Positions 1-5,872 of a stretch of DNA of 5,972 bases are shown here, one piece after another. The position numbers were made by a program, and so were the translations under genes. Numbering within the stretch: position 1 is the stretch's first letter; every line of letters begins with the position of its first letter. The stretch lies in the NCBI GenBank assembly GCA_017407765.1, contig JAFQVZ010000352.1:1-5972 (forward strand), given 5' to 3'. The DNA comes from Clostridia bacterium. GTDB taxonomy: Bacteria > Bacillota > Clostridia > Oscillospirales > Butyricicoccaceae. The notes under the pieces were generated by a model, which worked only from the letters and a program-made list of their open reading frames with translations, did not search any database and was not told the origin of the DNA.

Positions 1-328
1 ACCCTCTAAGTGCCCTTTAGGGTATTCAAAAGAGGGCTTATACTCTCCTCAGAAAGCAGTCTTCTGTTCATAACTATTTGCAATATCCCATTATAAAATC
101 ACCTCGAGTTATATCTCTATATATTCCAAATCGTTATATTTAATATAGATTAGACTTGCCGTGTTTGTTTTGCATTTTACCCCTCTCACCTCCCCTGCCG
201 CGCCTATGATTTGTAAAAGAAATTTTACCCGCTAAACCCTTTATTTCGCGCCCGGGTTAAGATATGATATAGGTGTATGAGATAAGAAAGAAAAGAAGAA
301 AACAATACCCAACGGAGGTAAAAGAAAA
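1..328. other. Non-coding region upstream of pyk; no gene seen
   Basis: No open frame here has both a ribosome binding site and credible protein composition. Visible structure is limited. GCCCTTT (12-18) can pair with AGAGGGC (31-37), including one G-U pair, around a 12-base loop. CAGAA (50-54) pairs with TTCTG (62-66). The palindrome GTAAAA-gaaa-TTTTAC lies at 213-228. Positions 104-160 are AT-rich and 281-306 are almost purely purine. The far left may be the end or the control region of a gene outside the window; I could not match it to a known riboswitch or RNA family. Confidence 0.6.
240..268 (+). promoter_or_regulatory. Probable pyk promoter
   Basis: A -10-like TATGAT (263-268) sits 17 bases after a weak -35-like TTTATT (240-245). 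Transcription would begin near 275 and give a purine-rich leader of about 54 bases. The -35 match is poor and the spacer contains CCCGGG, so the box could be misassigned. A 6-bp inverted repeat at 213-228 lies just upstream and could be a regulator site. Confidence 0.4.
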
Positions 329-1744
329 ATGAGAAGAACTAAAATCATCTGCACAGTCGGCCCTGCAGTCGACAGCGATTCCAAGCTCGAACAGCTTATG
401 CTGGCCGGCATGGATGCCGCAAGATTCAATTTTTCCCACGGCACCCATGAAAGCCACCTGGCTATGCTCAATAAAATCAAGAAGGTGCGCGATCATCTCG
501 GCCTGCCCATCGCCACCATCCTCGACACCAAGGGTCCCGAGATCCGTGTCAGAAGCTTTAAGGACGGCCCCATCACCCTCGAGCAGGGCGATACATTTAT
601 TCTCACCACACGCGATGTAGAGGGCGACAAAAACATCGTTTCGGTCACCTATGACAATCTCCATGCTGAGATCGAGCCCGGCAAGGTCGTCCTTATCGAC
701 GATGGCCTGATCGGCCTTGAAGTCGAAGCTATCGAGGGTCAGGACATTATCTGCCGCGTCACATCGGGCGGCCCTCTTTCCAATAACAAGAGCATCAACC
801 TGCCCGGAAGCGCCATCCGCCTTCCCGCAATGACCGACAAGGACCGCGACGACATCATCTTCGGCGCGCAGCAGGGCTTCGACTTTATTGCCGCCTCCTT
901 TGTAAGGCAGGCCGACGATGTCAGAGCCATTCGTCAGTTGCTTGACGAAAACGGCGGAAAGCGCATCGGCATCATCGCCAAGATCGAAAACCGCGAGGGC
1001 GTCGACAATGTCGAAGAGATCCTCAAGGTGGCCGACGGCGTCATGGTCGCCCGCGGCGACCTGGGCGTTGAGATCCCCACCTACGAAGTTCCCATTGTCC
1101 AGAAAGAAATGATCGACCTGAGCATCCGCATGGGCAAAACAGTTATCACAGCCACCCAGATGCTCGACTCGATGATCAGAAATCCCCGTCCCACACGCGC
1201 CGAGGCCTCCGACGTTGCCAACGCCGTATTCGACGGTTCGTCTGTTGTCATGCTCTCGGGCGAGACCGCATCGGGCAAATATCCCATCGAGAGCGTAAAG
1301 ACAATGGTCAGCATCGTCGAGGCTGCCGAACAGCACATCAACTATTGGAAGCGCTTTGCCTCGCGCGACAACCTCAGCGACTCTATCCCCGCGGCCATCA
1401 GCCACACCGCCTGCATGACGGCCCGTGACCTCGGCGCAAAGGCTATCCTTGCCGCCACCACCTCGGGCTACACAGCGCGCTCCATTGCCCAGTTCATGCC
1501 CGGCTGCCCCATTGCAGCCATCACTACATCCGAGGCCGTACGCCGCAGCCTTGCCCTGACATGGGGCGTAAGAGCCTATCTGACCGGCGAGGCCGATTCC
1601 ACCGACAGAATGTTCTCGCTCTGCTCGGAAACGGCACGCAAGGAAGGCATCGCCGCACCGGGCGACCGCGTTGTTATCACGGCCGGTGTCCCCATCGGCA
1701 CCGCGGGCACGACCAATCTTATCAAGGCAGAAGTTATTAAGTAA
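329..1744 (+). CDS. pyk: Pyruvate kinase
   Basis: This enzyme transfers phosphate from phosphoenolpyruvate to ADP, giving pyruvate and ATP at the last step of glycolysis in the cytoplasm. The 471-residue protein shows the whole family signature: RTKIICTVGP at the N-terminus, RFNFSHG at 32-38 (substrate Arg32), DTKGPEIR at 66-73, IIAKIEN at 215-221 with catalytic Lys218 and metal ligand Glu220, ARGDLGVEIP at 241-250 with metal ligand Asp244, TATQML at 274-279, and the PTRAEASDVANAVFDG region near 288-303. Domain B spans roughly 74-170. Glu71 in GPEIR is the residue linked to K+-dependent enzymes (K+-independent ones carry Lys). Length fits the short form, without the extra C-terminal PEP-utiliser-like domain of Bacillus enzymes. 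GGAGGT at 314-319, nine bases before the ATG, sets the start. It appears to be monocistronic, followed by a hairpin. Confidence 0.98.
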   Translation: MRRTKIICTVGPAVDSDSKLEQLMLAGMDAARFNFSHGTHESHLAMLNKIKKVRDHLGLPIATILDTKGPEIRVRSFKDGPITLEQGDTFILTTRDVEGDKNIVSVTYDNLHAEIEPGKVVLIDDGLIGLEVEAIEGQDIICRVTSGGPLSNNKSINLPGSAIRLPAMTDKDRDDIIFGAQQGFDFIAASFVRQADDVRAIRQLLDENGGKRIGIIAKIENREGVDNVEEILKVADGVMVARGDLGVEIPTYEVPIVQKEMIDLSIRMGKTVITATQMLDSMIRNPRPTRAEASDVANAVFDGSSVVMLSGETASGKYPIESVKTMVSIVEAAEQHINYWKRFASRDNLSDSIPAAISHTACMTARDLGAKAILAATTSGYTARSIAQFMPGCPIAAITTSEAVRRSLALTWGVRAYLTGEADSTDRMFSLCSETARKEGIAAPGDRVVITAGVPIGTAGTTNLIKAEVIK

Positions 1745-1749
1745 TAAAT

Positions 1750-1775
1750 GAAGCCCCGGCGTCAGCCGGGGCTTC
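1750..1775 (+). terminator. GC-rich hairpin after pyk
   Basis: An 11-bp perfect stem, GAAGCCCCGGC pairing with GCCGGGGCTTC around a GTCA loop, begins five bases after the pyk stop. It is followed by GAAATATTGCC rather than a run of T, so it is not a textbook intrinsic terminator. It may end transcription inefficiently or protect the mRNA 3' end. The nearest T run is at about 1799-1803. Confidence 0.6.
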
Positions 1776-1815
1776 GAAATATTGCCAAATATGCAGCCTT
1801 TTTGCGGTTTTACCA

Positions 1816-1843
1816 TTTACTTTTCCATTCAGTATGCTATACT
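1816..1843 (+). promoter_or_regulatory. Promoter of the exporter operon
   Basis: TATACT at 1838-1843 is preceded by TGC, an extended -10. TTTACT at 1816-1821 serves as -35 with a 16-base spacer. Transcription would start near 1850, about 31 bases before the TTG start, so the exporter genes need not depend on pyk read-through. Confidence 0.6.
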
Positions 1844-1863
1844 TTATCAATATTCCCAATAGC

Positions 1864-1870
1864 AAAGGAG
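1864..1870 (+). promoter_or_regulatory. Ribosome binding site deciding a TTG start
   Basis: AAAGGAG is followed by ten bases and then TTG at 1881. The next in-frame ATG (1978) falls inside the conserved NGAEVMRVED motif, so it cannot be the true start. This supports the TTG. Confidence 0.75.
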
Positions 1871-1880
1871 TGACAGCATC

Positions 1881-2657
1881 TTGGACCAGAATAAGTCATC
1901 CACAAAAGAATACCGACAGATAATCTCCTGCATCCTCGACGTCGGCGAGCTGCTGCTCAAGAACGGCGCCGAGGTCATGCGTGTTGAAGATACCATAACC
2001 CGACTCTGCGACGCCTATGGCTTCTCAAGCTCCGATGTCCTTACTATAACCTCCAGCATCCTGCTGACAGCGGTTGCCCCGGACGGCGACATTATAACCC
2101 AAACCCGAAGGATAAAGTCGCGTTCCACCGACCTCAGCCTTGTAGGCCGCGTAAATGCCCTTTCCCGCGAGATCGCGGCAAATCCCATGCCCTCCGATAA
2201 GTTCACCAATATGCTGCAGGAGGCACAGAACGACAAGGTCTATTCGCGCCGAACCATCTTTATAACCTATGGTTTTGTTTCAGCCATCTTCGCCGTGTTT
2301 TTTGGCGGCGACTTTGTCGACGGCATAGCGGCATTTATTTCAGGCCTGATCCTTTACATCGTTCAGCAGCTGGGCGGTAAGCTCAGGATGAACAGCACCC
2401 TGCTCAACACGCTATGCAGCGCTATCACAGCTTTTGTCATAGTGGTTCTCTTGCATATAGGCATCGGCCATCATTCCGATAAGATAATGATCGGTAATAT
2501 AATGCTGCTCATTCCCGGCCTTGCTCTCACCACCTCGCTGCGCGACCTTATCAACGGCGACACTATCTCGGGCCTTCTCGGCCTGTTCGAGGCCGTCATC
2601 AAAGCCATCGCCATTGCCATCGGCTCGGCTCTTGTTCTTCAGGGATTGGGGGTATAA
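1881..2657 (+). CDS. Threonine/serine exporter family, larger subunit (ThrE N-terminal half, YjjP-like)
   Basis: This 258-residue protein is the N-terminal half of the ThrE exporter family (DUF1212), called YjjP in E. coli. A soluble segment of about 120 residues carries the hallmark NGAEVMRVEDT at 28-38. About five membrane helices follow, near 125-141, 146-164, 177-196, 203-219 and 234-254, with the conserved loop LIPGLALTTSLRDLINGDT at 210-228. Fused members such as Corynebacterium ThrE export threonine; the split YjjP/YjjB pair of E. coli has been linked to succinate export, so the substrate here is open. The start is a TTG. The downstream gene begins three bases after this stop, indicating translational coupling and a two-subunit membrane complex. 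Family assignment is firm; substrate is not. Confidence 0.93.
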   Translation: MDQNKSSTKEYRQIISCILDVGELLLKNGAEVMRVEDTITRLCDAYGFSSSDVLTITSSILLTAVAPDGDIITQTRRIKSRSTDLSLVGRVNALSREIAANPMPSDKFTNMLQEAQNDKVYSRRTIFITYGFVSAIFAVFFGGDFVDGIAAFISGLILYIVQQLGGKLRMNSTLLNTLCSAITAFVIVVLLHIGIGHHSDKIMIGNIMLLIPGLALTTSLRDLINGDTISGLLGLFEAVIKAIAIAIGSALVLQGLGV

Positions 2658-2660
2658 CAG

Positions 2661-3140
2661 ATGTTTGATATGTTTATCGAAGTCCTGATGGCCGGGCTTG
2701 GCTCGGCCGGATTTGCCTATCTTTTTAACGTCCACGGCAAAAAGATCGCCTGGACCGGCATAGGAGGCGCCCTGAGCTGGCTTGTGTACCTTATTGTCAT
2801 GCAAATGAGCGGCGATCTTTTCGTCGCGCTGTTCGCGGCGACTCTTTCCATTGTCGTTGCCAGCGAGATATTGGCCCGCGTGATTAAAATACCGGTCATA
2901 ATGATGCTGGTTCCCATGCTTATCCCTCTCGTTCCGGGAGGCACGCTGTTTTACTCCATGCAGGCGCTGATCAGCGGAAAAAATCTTCAGTTCATTGGTT
3001 ATGTGCAGTCGCTGGCTTTGCAGGCTGCTGCCATCGCAGTCGGAATGATCGTAGGCACGGCCATCATGGGCAACTTCTTCACCTTCTATTATCGCGCAAA
3101 GGCTCAGAAGATATCGCAGAAGATAACCGAACAGTCATAA
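2661..3140 (+). CDS. Threonine/serine exporter family, smaller subunit (ThrE C-terminal half, YjjB-like)
   Basis: This 159-residue, almost wholly hydrophobic protein matches the second half of the ThrE family (DUF3815), YjjB in E. coli. Family features are FNVHGKKIAWTGIGGALSW at 22-40, the Glu69-containing segment SEILARVIKIP at 68-78, and PMLIPLVPGG at 85-94. Four to five membrane helices are likely, near 5-22, 30-48, 52-70, 78-100 and 117-140, ending in a basic cytoplasmic tail. It should combine with the product of the gene just upstream to form the complete exporter. A G-rich stretch (about 2648-2652) overlapping the end of the upstream gene acts as ribosome binding site, eight bases before the ATG. 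Confidence 0.92.
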   Translation: MFDMFIEVLMAGLGSAGFAYLFNVHGKKIAWTGIGGALSWLVYLIVMQMSGDLFVALFAATLSIVVASEILARVIKIPVIMMLVPMLIPLVPGGTLFYSMQALISGKNLQFIGYVQSLALQAAAIAVGMIVGTAIMGNFFTFYYRAKAQKISQKITEQS

Positions 3141-3146
3141 ATAAAG

Positions 3147-3174
3147 AAAAGACATCCTTTCGGATGTCTTTTTT
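3147..3174. terminator. Bidirectional terminator between exporter operon and XRE gene
   Basis: AAAAGACATCC (3147-3157) pairs perfectly with GGATGTCTTTT (3162-3172) around a TTTC loop. Plus-strand transcripts end in a T run at 3169-3174. Minus-strand transcripts end in TTTTCTTTATTTAT. The stop codon of the convergent XRE gene (3173-3175) lies inside the T run, so one hairpin serves both genes. Confidence 0.9.
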
Positions 3175-3442
3175 ATTGGTTGTTTCCGAATGCCCCGTCA
3201 CTCACATCAAGGCCCTCAAAAAAATCATCATAACTGCACTGATATATTTTCCTAAGCTCTATTATAACACTCGCTCTGATATTAAGCTCACCGGCCTCAT
3301 ATTTGGCATATGTTGTCCTGCCAATATCACAACCACGACGCTGTAATTCCGCACATAGCTTTTCTTGAGATATTCCTTTTTCAATACGCAATCTGCGAAG
3401 ATTATCCCCCATATTGCGATCACGGCGGATTTTTTGCTCCAT
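3173..3442 (-). CDS. XRE-family helix-turn-helix regulator
   Basis: An 89-residue protein with one Cro/CI-type helix-turn-helix domain filling most of its length. LRRLRIEKGISQEKL at about 15-29 gives helix 1 and the start of helix 2. RTTYAKYEAGELNI at 42-55 is the recognition-helix region with the usual YE-G pattern. DDFFEGLDV at 72-80 is the typical end. There is no effector domain, so it is likely a dimeric DNA-binding repressor. The start at 3442 is supported by GTGAGGT seven bases upstream on the minus strand; an inner ATG (residue 11) lacks such a site. It is divergent from the SLOG-like gene, and the gap holds palindromes suited to such a regulator, so control of itself and that neighbour is inferred. 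Codon use is AT-richer than in pyk. Confidence 0.88.
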   Translation of the reverse strand: MEQKIRRDRNMGDNLRRLRIEKGISQEKLCAELQRRGCDIGRTTYAKYEAGELNIRASVIIELRKIYQCSYDDFFEGLDVSDGAFGNNQ

Positions 3443-3477
3443 TGCTCATACCTCACATAGTAATTGACCAATATTGG

Positions 3478-3506
3478 TTGCAAGTACTATTATCGTATGC
3501 TATATT
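3478..3506 (+). promoter_or_regulatory. Promoter of the SLOG-like gene
   Basis: TTGCAA at 3478-3483, a 17-base spacer, and TATATT at 3501-3506 preceded by TGC (extended -10) make a good housekeeping promoter. Start would be near 3513, leaving a leader of about 47 bases. Confidence 0.65.
3489..3494 (-). promoter_or_regulatory. Possible -10 box of the XRE gene promoter
   Basis: On the minus strand this reads GATAAT, five of six matches to the consensus, inside the spacer of the plus-strand promoter. No convincing -35 box is seen at the right distance. If real, the two promoters overlap and would compete. Confidence 0.3.
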
Positions 3507-3559
3507 GAAGTTAAATATTGTCCGCTATACTGGTCAATTTCAGCTATGAGGGGAAAAAG

Positions 3560-3988
3560 ATGTCTATCTGTACTTTTTTCGGGCACCGTGAATGCCCTGA
3601 GTCAATAAAACCAAAGCTCGTTTCGGTTTTAAAAGATCTTATAGAAAATCATGGAGTAAATATTTTTTATCTCGGTCATCAAGGCACATTCGATTCTATT
3701 GCTCTTAGCGTCCTGAAAGATTTGACCCGTGAATATCCCCATGTAAAATATGCTGTTGTCCTTGAAAAACTCCCCACCAGAAAAGAAATCTTTTCTTGCG
3801 ACACCCTGTTCCCTGAGGAACTCGAAAATGTTCACCCGAGGTTTGCTGTCAGCCGCCGCAATCTTTGGATGCTGTCACAGGCCGAATATGTCGTCACTTA
3901 TATAACACATTCATGGGGTGGCGCTGCTCAGTTTGCCGAAAAGGCCGAAAAACAGCATAAAATAGCCATTAATCTTGCCCATATATAA
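3560..3988 (+). CDS. SLOG-like Rossmann-fold protein of unknown function
   Basis: The protein has 142 residues starting at ATG 3560, chosen because GAGGGG (3548-3553) lies six bases upstream; the frame is open further left but an upstream TTG at 3518 has no binding site and would overlap the operator. Visible motifs are FFGHR at 6-10, YLGHQGTFDSIA at 37-48 (glycine-containing loop as in nucleotide-binding SLOG/DUF1273 folds), YAVVLEKLP at 64-72, SRRNLWML at 98-105 and ITHSWGGAAQFAEKA at 115-129. The order of GHR, glycine loop, beta strand and GGA motif resembles the YpsA/DprA-like SLOG superfamily, whose members bind nucleotides or their derivatives. I recognise it as a recurrent Firmicutes hypothetical; no reaction is known to me. 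The divergent XRE gene probably regulates it. Confidence 0.85.
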   Translation: MSICTFFGHRECPESIKPKLVSVLKDLIENHGVNIFYLGHQGTFDSIALSVLKDLTREYPHVKYAVVLEKLPTRKEIFSCDTLFPEELENVHPRFAVSRRNLWMLSQAEYVVTYITHSWGGAAQFAEKAEKQHKIAINLAHI

Positions 3989-3989
3989 A

Positions 3990-4028
3990 AACTCTCATAC
4001 CCTTCAAAGGGTATGAGAGTTAATTTTT
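3990..4028. terminator. Bidirectional terminator between SLOG-like and glycosidase genes
   Basis: A perfect 14-bp stem joins 3990-4003 to 4008-4021 (core CTCTCATACCC with GGGTATGAGAG) around a TCAA loop. On the plus strand it is followed by AATTTTTAT; on the minus strand by a tail reading TTTTATATATGG. It begins two bases after the SLOG-like stop and ends just before the stop of the convergent glycosidase gene (4027-4029), so it serves both. Confidence 0.92.
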
Positions 4029-5490
4029 ATCTCGGCATTACTACAAATGCATTGGGCAGCCTTCTGCCGTTTTCCTTGTCGCCTGCCGAAGGCTTTGTGA
4101 TCTTCCGTCCGTTATAATACATGATGCTCGACGAGCCGCCGTCGAGATTGCAGGCCTGATATGCCCCATATTCCAGCATTATGTCGGCAAGATCGCCCAT
4201 GGTGCAGCCAATGGAATGTCCCGGCTGTCTGCCGTCGACCACAAGCAGCAGCACCTGGCCGTTTTCGGTCTGGCCTATGGCCGTTCTGGGCGATATACCC
4301 CATCCGGCCGAGCCCTCTACCATCTTTTTGCCGCCTATTATAAGCGCAGGCTTGAACTCCACCGCATCGCGCAGGCCCGTTTCATCCCTGTACTGGCCGA
4401 TCTGCAGGCTGTTGTTATAGTCAAAGCCTATGGTCTTGTTGTTTCCTCCGGCCCACGAAGAATAAAGGTCGCCATCCTTGATGACCAGGCCGTGCGGTAT
4501 GCCGCCGTTGCCGTGTCCCTCAGGATCATAGAAGCCGCTGGCATTAACAGCCAGCACCGCGCCGCTCTGTTTGGAAATTGCGCCTATGGTTGCGCCCACC
4601 TCGCCAAAGCCGGACGCCAGCTCAAGCTCGACCTGTTCGGGATTCTTTATAATGGCAAGGCGGCCGTTATAATCGCTGCCGGTCACCTCTACTATTGTGA
4701 TGCCGTTTCGTGTGTCTATGGCCATGATCTCGTCGCCGTTCACCGTCTTTATGCCGGTTCCGTCCTGATCGAGGCCCGCCTCGTCTATGATAAGATATCC
4801 TTCATCGTCGAGAATATCCTCGCCGTGCTTTTCTATATATTTTTCAAAGCTTTTTCGGTCGACCTCGGTGTAGATCTCAAAAAACTCATCTTCAAGCTTC
4901 TTCCACGCGGTCTTTTCCTCAACGCCTTTAATGGGTTCGATCTCCCAGTCGGTCTCGATAGTATCAATGACCTCCTGTTCGGCCTCGATATCGGTCCTTG
5001 TTCCCATAACATCATCAATAATAAAGTCGGGAATGAAGGCAGTGGCAAGCCACTGGTGGGTCATGGTTCCCATGGCTGTCTCGATATAGATATCGCGCCA
5101 CTTTTTAACAAAAGGTATATCAGAAAAAACCGCCACCGCATAAAGGCCGCATATCAGCATCAGGGCGCAGCCTGCCCGCAGCAGCACCTTTCCCGCCCCT
5201 GCCTTTTTCTTGGTTTTTACAGGCTTTCTGTCGCGTTTAAGCTCATGCTTAAGCTCGCGCTTTTCTTTTTTTCCAAAGAACTGCTCAAGGGTCTCATCAT
5301 CCACAAGGCTCTCGCCCTGCCAGAAGCTGCCTCTTTGAGGCACCCACTCGATGTCGCCCTTCTCGCCTTCCTTTTTCTCCAGCTCCGAGTCATAGATGGC
5401 CGACAGATATATTTCGCGTATCATTTCATCAATATCGTCGGGAGTTTTGCTGAATCCATGCTCAAAGCCCTTATTCTTATCGTCGTGCAC
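4027..5490 (-). CDS. Membrane-anchored phosphodiester glycosidase (NagPA/DUF2233 family)
   Basis: This 487-residue protein ends in a NagPA-type domain (about 255-487), related to the mammalian uncovering enzyme that removes GlcNAc from phosphodiester-linked sugars. Hallmarks are VNASGFYDPEG at 315-325, GGIPHG at 329-334, SPRTAIGQ at 400-407, VVDGRQPGHSIGCTMGDLA at 417-435 and the signature NLDGGSSSIM at 448-457. A single membrane helix near 102-122 follows a highly charged, Lys-rich N-terminal stretch of about 100 residues, predicting a cytoplasmic tail with the catalytic domain outside the cell. The linker at 125-250 is acidic and unassigned. In bacteria such proteins are thought to act on cell-surface glycans; the substrate is unknown here. 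The start is GTG, with AAAGGAGG seven bases upstream on the minus strand. It appears monocistronic. Confidence 0.93.
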   Translation of the reverse strand: MHDDKNKGFEHGFSKTPDDIDEMIREIYLSAIYDSELEKKEGEKGDIEWVPQRGSFWQGESLVDDETLEQFFGKKEKRELKHELKRDRKPVKTKKKAGAGKVLLRAGCALMLICGLYAVAVFSDIPFVKKWRDIYIETAMGTMTHQWLATAFIPDFIIDDVMGTRTDIEAEQEVIDTIETDWEIEPIKGVEEKTAWKKLEDEFFEIYTEVDRKSFEKYIEKHGEDILDDEGYLIIDEAGLDQDGTGIKTVNGDEIMAIDTRNGITIVEVTGSDYNGRLAIIKNPEQVELELASGFGEVGATIGAISKQSGAVLAVNASGFYDPEGHGNGGIPHGLVIKDGDLYSSWAGGNNKTIGFDYNNSLQIGQYRDETGLRDAVEFKPALIIGGKKMVEGSAGWGISPRTAIGQTENGQVLLLVVDGRQPGHSIGCTMGDLADIMLEYGAYQACNLDGGSSSIMYYNGRKITKPSAGDKENGRRLPNAFVVMPR

Positions 5491-5530
5491 CTGTCGTCCT
5501 CCTTTCTCCGGCTGTCATTTTGTAATAAAA

Positions 5531-5559
5531 ATTATATCACTATTTGTGCAGGTTGTCAC
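5531..5559 (-). promoter_or_regulatory. Promoter of the glycosidase gene
   Basis: On the minus strand, GTGACA (5554-5559) is followed by 17 bases and then consensus TATAAT (5531-5536), which is preceded by TGA as an extended -10. Transcription would start near 5524, about 34 bases before the GTG start codon, leaving room for the GGAGG site. Confidence 0.78.
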
Positions 5560-5605
5560 CCTTCAATATACCCCATAACAGCGACATATATCTTAATATT
5601 CTTTT

Positions 5606-5738
5606 AACAAAAGCCAAATCCCCCGACTTTGGTCGGGGGATTTTTCGTGTGCTTTCAAAAAGAGGAGACTACTTATGGTTTAGGATGGAAATTATCGTCT
5701 GCTTCTATTTAATACCTTTCGGTATGTTTTCCTTTTGT
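5606..5738 (-). ncRNA. Candidate small RNA, unknown family
   Basis: A consensus minus-strand promoter (5745-5773) would start transcription near 5738, and a strong hairpin terminator stands at 5616-5643, giving an RNA of about 130 nt. On this strand there is no ATG and no ribosome binding site with a usable start. Predicted folds by eye: ATACC-GAAA-GGTAT (5725-5712), a GNRA-capped hairpin; a helix joining 5706-5697 to 5669-5661 with one bulge and one A-C mismatch; and the terminator. The stretch TCTCCTCT (5668-5661) is complementary to purine-rich ribosome binding sites, a feature of several Firmicutes regulatory RNAs. It could instead be an attenuated leader of the glycosidase gene, but I see no antiterminator partner. 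I recognise no known RNA family. Confidence 0.4.
5616..5645. terminator. Strong hairpin terminator with no coding gene ending at it
   Basis: CCCCCGAC (5620-5627) pairs with GTCGGGGG (5632-5639) around a TTTG loop. Flanking AAAT and ATTT extend the stem to 12 bp (5616-5643). The plus-strand tail is a T run through 5645; the minus-strand tail is the weaker ATTTGGCTTTTGTT. No plus-strand gene ends here, and the minus-strand gene to the left starts with its own promoter, so it most likely ends the minus-strand RNA proposed from 5738. Confidence 0.8.
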
Positions 5739-5744
5739 GATTAT

Positions 5745-5773
5745 AATATACCATATAGGTATACATTTGTCAA
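5745..5773 (-). promoter_or_regulatory. Consensus minus-strand promoter with no protein gene behind it
   Basis: On the minus strand TTGACA (5768-5773), a 17-base spacer, and TATATT (5745-5750) preceded by TGG form a near-perfect housekeeping promoter with extended -10. The spacer and -10 also contain the inverted repeat TATACC-N5-GGTATA (5747-5763), a possible repressor site. Confidence 0.65.
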
Positions 5774-5776
5774 TAT

Positions 5777-5801
5777 CTTTTTGAGAATATTTCTCAAAAA
5801 G
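5777..5801. repeat. Perfect 11-bp inverted repeat, candidate operator
   Basis: CTTTTTGAGAA and its exact reverse complement TTCTCAAAAAG are separated by TAT. It lies three bases upstream of the -35 box of the minus-strand promoter. Neither strand has a T run after it, so it is unlikely to be a terminator; its position fits a binding site for a dimeric regulator. Confidence 0.6.
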
Positions 5802-5810
5802 TGTTGATCA

Positions 5811-5837
5811 GCAATATAAATTTCTTGTTTATATTGC
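5811..5837. repeat. Perfect 10-bp inverted repeat, candidate operator
   Basis: GCAATATAAA and TTTATATTGC flank a 7-base spacer, TTTCTTG. It lies between the two divergent promoters and 35 bases upstream of the plus-strand -35 box. The spacer bases TTTCTTGT recur at 5920-5927, downstream of the plus-strand promoter. Confidence 0.55.
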
Positions 5838-5872
5838 ATATTTTCATATTTAATATTCTACTATTTCGCGAA

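Larger units (their letters stand above)
3462..3539. promoter_or_regulatory. Divergent control region with candidate operators
   Basis: AATTGACCA at 3462-3470 has its exact inverted copy TGGTCAATT at 3531-3539, 60 bases apart and flanking the promoter. Overlapping the left copy is the perfect 12-bp palindrome ACCAATATTGGT (3467-3478), whose last base is also the first base of the plus-strand -35 box. The placement suits repression, probably by the adjacent XRE protein. Sites are read directly; their use is inferred. Confidence 0.55.

Noticed and set aside
8..76. Minus-strand micro-frame of 21 codons beginning at ATG near 76
   Set aside because: There is no ribosome binding site upstream and no family resemblance; most likely chance.
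257..1816. 519-codon open frame on the minus strand
   Set aside because: It is the mirror of pyruvate kinase in GC-biased codons, with no ribosome binding site, and its composition (rich in Gly, Asp, Ala, Cys) matches no family.
2412..2804. 130-codon open frame on the minus strand across the exporter gene junction
   Set aside because: It overlaps two well-supported coupled genes and shows no binding site or family features.
3518..3559. Upstream TTG start adding 14 residues to the SLOG-like protein
   Set aside because: No ribosome binding site precedes it, it is only about five bases after the predicted transcript start, and the ATG at 3560 has GAGGGG at proper spacing followed directly by the conserved FFGHR region.
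4216..5607. 463-codon open frame on the plus strand
   Set aside because: It lies antisense to the NagPA-type glycosidase, whose conserved motifs fix the coding strand, and it has no binding site or recognisable domain.
5672..5690. Resemblance of the minus-strand CCTAAACCAT to part of c-di-GMP-I riboswitches
   Set aside because: Only this short string matches; the other conserved parts of that riboswitch (such as GACGCAAAGC) are absent, and no regulated gene follows directly.
5777..5801. Palindrome considered as a transcription terminator
   Set aside because: No T run follows on either strand and no gene ends next to it; a regulator site fits better.
5544..5807. 87-codon open frame on the plus strand
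   Set aside because: It begins at TTG without a ribosome binding site and reads through the strong terminator at 5616-5645. The GAGGAG at 5662-5667 precedes an ATG that stops after two codons.
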